From assembly GCF_016767715.1 (NCBI RefSeq), contig NZ_CP050145.1, positions 1,612,001 through 1,676,000 of the forward strand: a stretch of DNA of 64,000 bases, read 5' to 3'. Of the stretch, positions 63,114 to 64,000 are shown in pieces (position 1 is the stretch's first letter; each line of letters starts with the position of its first letter). The stretch comes from Mycobacteroides chelonae (GTDB lineage Bacteria; Actinomycetota; Actinomycetes; Mycobacteriales; Mycobacteriaceae). Under the pieces are notes generated by a model, which saw only the letters and a list, made by a program, of their open reading frames with translations, made no database searches and had not been told where the DNA came from. Made by a program: the position numbers and the translations under genes.

Positions 63114-64000
63114 GTGTCGCATTCTCATAGCCATTCCCACGCGATGTCGACTGGGCCGGCGCCTCTCGGATCCAACGCGGCCCGGATCGTGGTGGGCCTG
63201 CTCGCCACGATGGGTGTCGCGGTTCTCATCGGGCTGGTGACGTTGTGGCCTGAGCACCGCACCGTGGACATTCCGCTGCCCTACCAAAACGCGCACGGTG
63301 GCGCGGTGACCACGGAGTCGGGAACGGTGCTCTCGACGCGCCTCGGCGAATGCGGCAGTCCATCCACCGGGCAGGTGCTGACCGCCGATCCCACCGGGGG
63401 ACAGACCCCCGAATCAACATGTGCGCTCGACCTGATCGCCATCACGTCCGGCCCGAATTCGGGTGCGAAGACCCAGCTGGAATTCACCTCTGGCGGGGGA
63501 CAACCGACTCTTGCCGCGGGCGAGCACATCCGGATCACCAGACAGGTCGACGCGCAGGGCGCCACCACCTACAGCTTCTACGACTACGAACGCACCTGGC
63601 CGCTGGTCGCTGTCGCCGCGGCGTTCGCGATCGTCATCTGCCTGGTGGCGCGCTGGCGTGGGCTCCGCGCGTTGGTGGGCATCCTGGTGGCGTTCCTGGT
63701 GCTGGCGGTGTTCCTGCTTCCGGCGCTGCGGGACGGCGGGCCCGCCTTGCCACTGGCCCTGGTCGCGTCGGCGACGATCCTGTTCGTGGTCATCTACCTT
63801 GCCCACGGTGTCAGCATGCGTACCAGTGCGGCGCTCCTGGGCACGCTCACCGCGATGCTTTTCGCGGCGGCCCTGTCCTGGGCCGTCATCGAGGTGACGC
63901 ACCTGACCGGTCTGTCCGACGAGCAGAACAACGAAGTCGCCGCGTACATGGGGGGAGTGTCGATATCGGGGCTGCTGCTGGCCGGGTTCATCATCGGTTC
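63114..64000 (+). CDS. YibE/F-family membrane protein, N-terminal part
   Basis: The frame opens with GTG at 63114 and runs off the window (295 codons visible). The N-terminus is His-rich (SHSHSHSHAM), followed by a membrane helix (about 23-45), an extracytoplasmic domain with a few Cys (LGECGSPS, ESTCALDL) and then clustered membrane helices from about residue 160 (WPLVAVAAAFAIVICLVARW and so on). The layout matches YibE/F proteins, membrane permease-like proteins of unknown function. Probably co-transcribed with mobA. Confidence 0.8.
   Translation, partial: MSHSHSHSHAMSTGPAPLGSNAARIVVGLLATMGVAVLIGLVTLWPEHRTVDIPLPYQNAHGGAVTTESGTVLSTRLGECGSPSTGQVLTADPTGGQTPESTCALDLIAITSGPNSGAKTQLEFTSGGGQPTLAAGEHIRITRQVDAQGATTYSFYDYERTWPLVAVAAAFAIVICLVARWRGLRALVGILVAFLVLAVFLLPALRDGGPALPLALVASATILFVVIYLAHGVSMRTSAALLGTLTAMLFAAALSWAVIEVTHLTGLSDEQNNEVAAYMGGVSISGLLLAGFIIG

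Overview
The window is GC-rich actinobacterial chromosome. Gene content and order identify it as a mycobacterium. The right two thirds follow, in one direction, the Mycobacterium tuberculosis Rv2478c-Rv2450c neighbourhood: ssb paralogue, ettA, large NAD-glutamate dehydrogenase, thioesterase, aglA, glbO, HNH protein, DUF5130 protein, pepN, Rv2466c-type oxidoreductase, rpiB, nei2, tig, clpP1-clpP2-clpX, korAB, an rpf gene and mobA. Species cannot be fixed from the sequence alone. A rapid grower of the abscessus/chelonae type is my best guess (inference).

Layout. 1-3.3 kb: tail of an MmyB-type regulator, aldo/keto reductase, F420-type LLM oxidoreductase and a cAMP-regulated lysine acetyltransferase. 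3.4-4.0 kb: a compositionally odd orphan gene. 4.09-20.22 kb: a 16.1-kb integrated phage-like element bounded by a 25-bp identical repeat that lies inside tRNA-Arg(UCU). 20.3-47 kb: copper/cytochrome oxidase assembly membrane protein, amidase, then the conserved housekeeping block. 46-49 kb: the Clp protease operon. 49-57.5 kb: a block whose relatives lie elsewhere in M. tuberculosis (DesA3-type desaturase with its reductase and a divergent TetR regulator, a papain-fold protein, and FdhD with an FdhF-type molybdo-oxidoreductase). 57.8-64 kb: 2-oxoacid:ferredoxin oxidoreductase korAB, a small secreted protein, a short resuscitation-promoting factor, mobA and the start of a YibE/F membrane protein. 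MobA and FdhD both serve the molybdo-oxidoreductase.

The element is the most interesting part. On the right it has integrase and repressor (plus strand) diverging from a long minus-strand operon whose genes overlap by 1-4 bases: excisionase, small unknowns, a replication-type protein, a helix-turn-helix protein, then HK97 protease, major capsid protein, a full-length tape-measure protein, a repeat-rich tail-type protein and an HNH nuclease. On the left it has a convergent HigB/HigA-like toxin-antitoxin pair, HicB-like proteins and two tandem small DNA-binding proteins. It has no recognisable large terminase, portal, connector, tail-tube, baseplate or lysis genes, yet none of its genes is visibly broken. 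This resembles the phiRv1/phiRv2 elements and capsid-forming phage satellites more than a decayed prophage, with the unusual addition of a tape-measure gene. Inside its helix-turn-helix gene are two identical-arm 23-bp palindromes exactly 60 bp apart, a candidate intragenic origin, centromere or operator.
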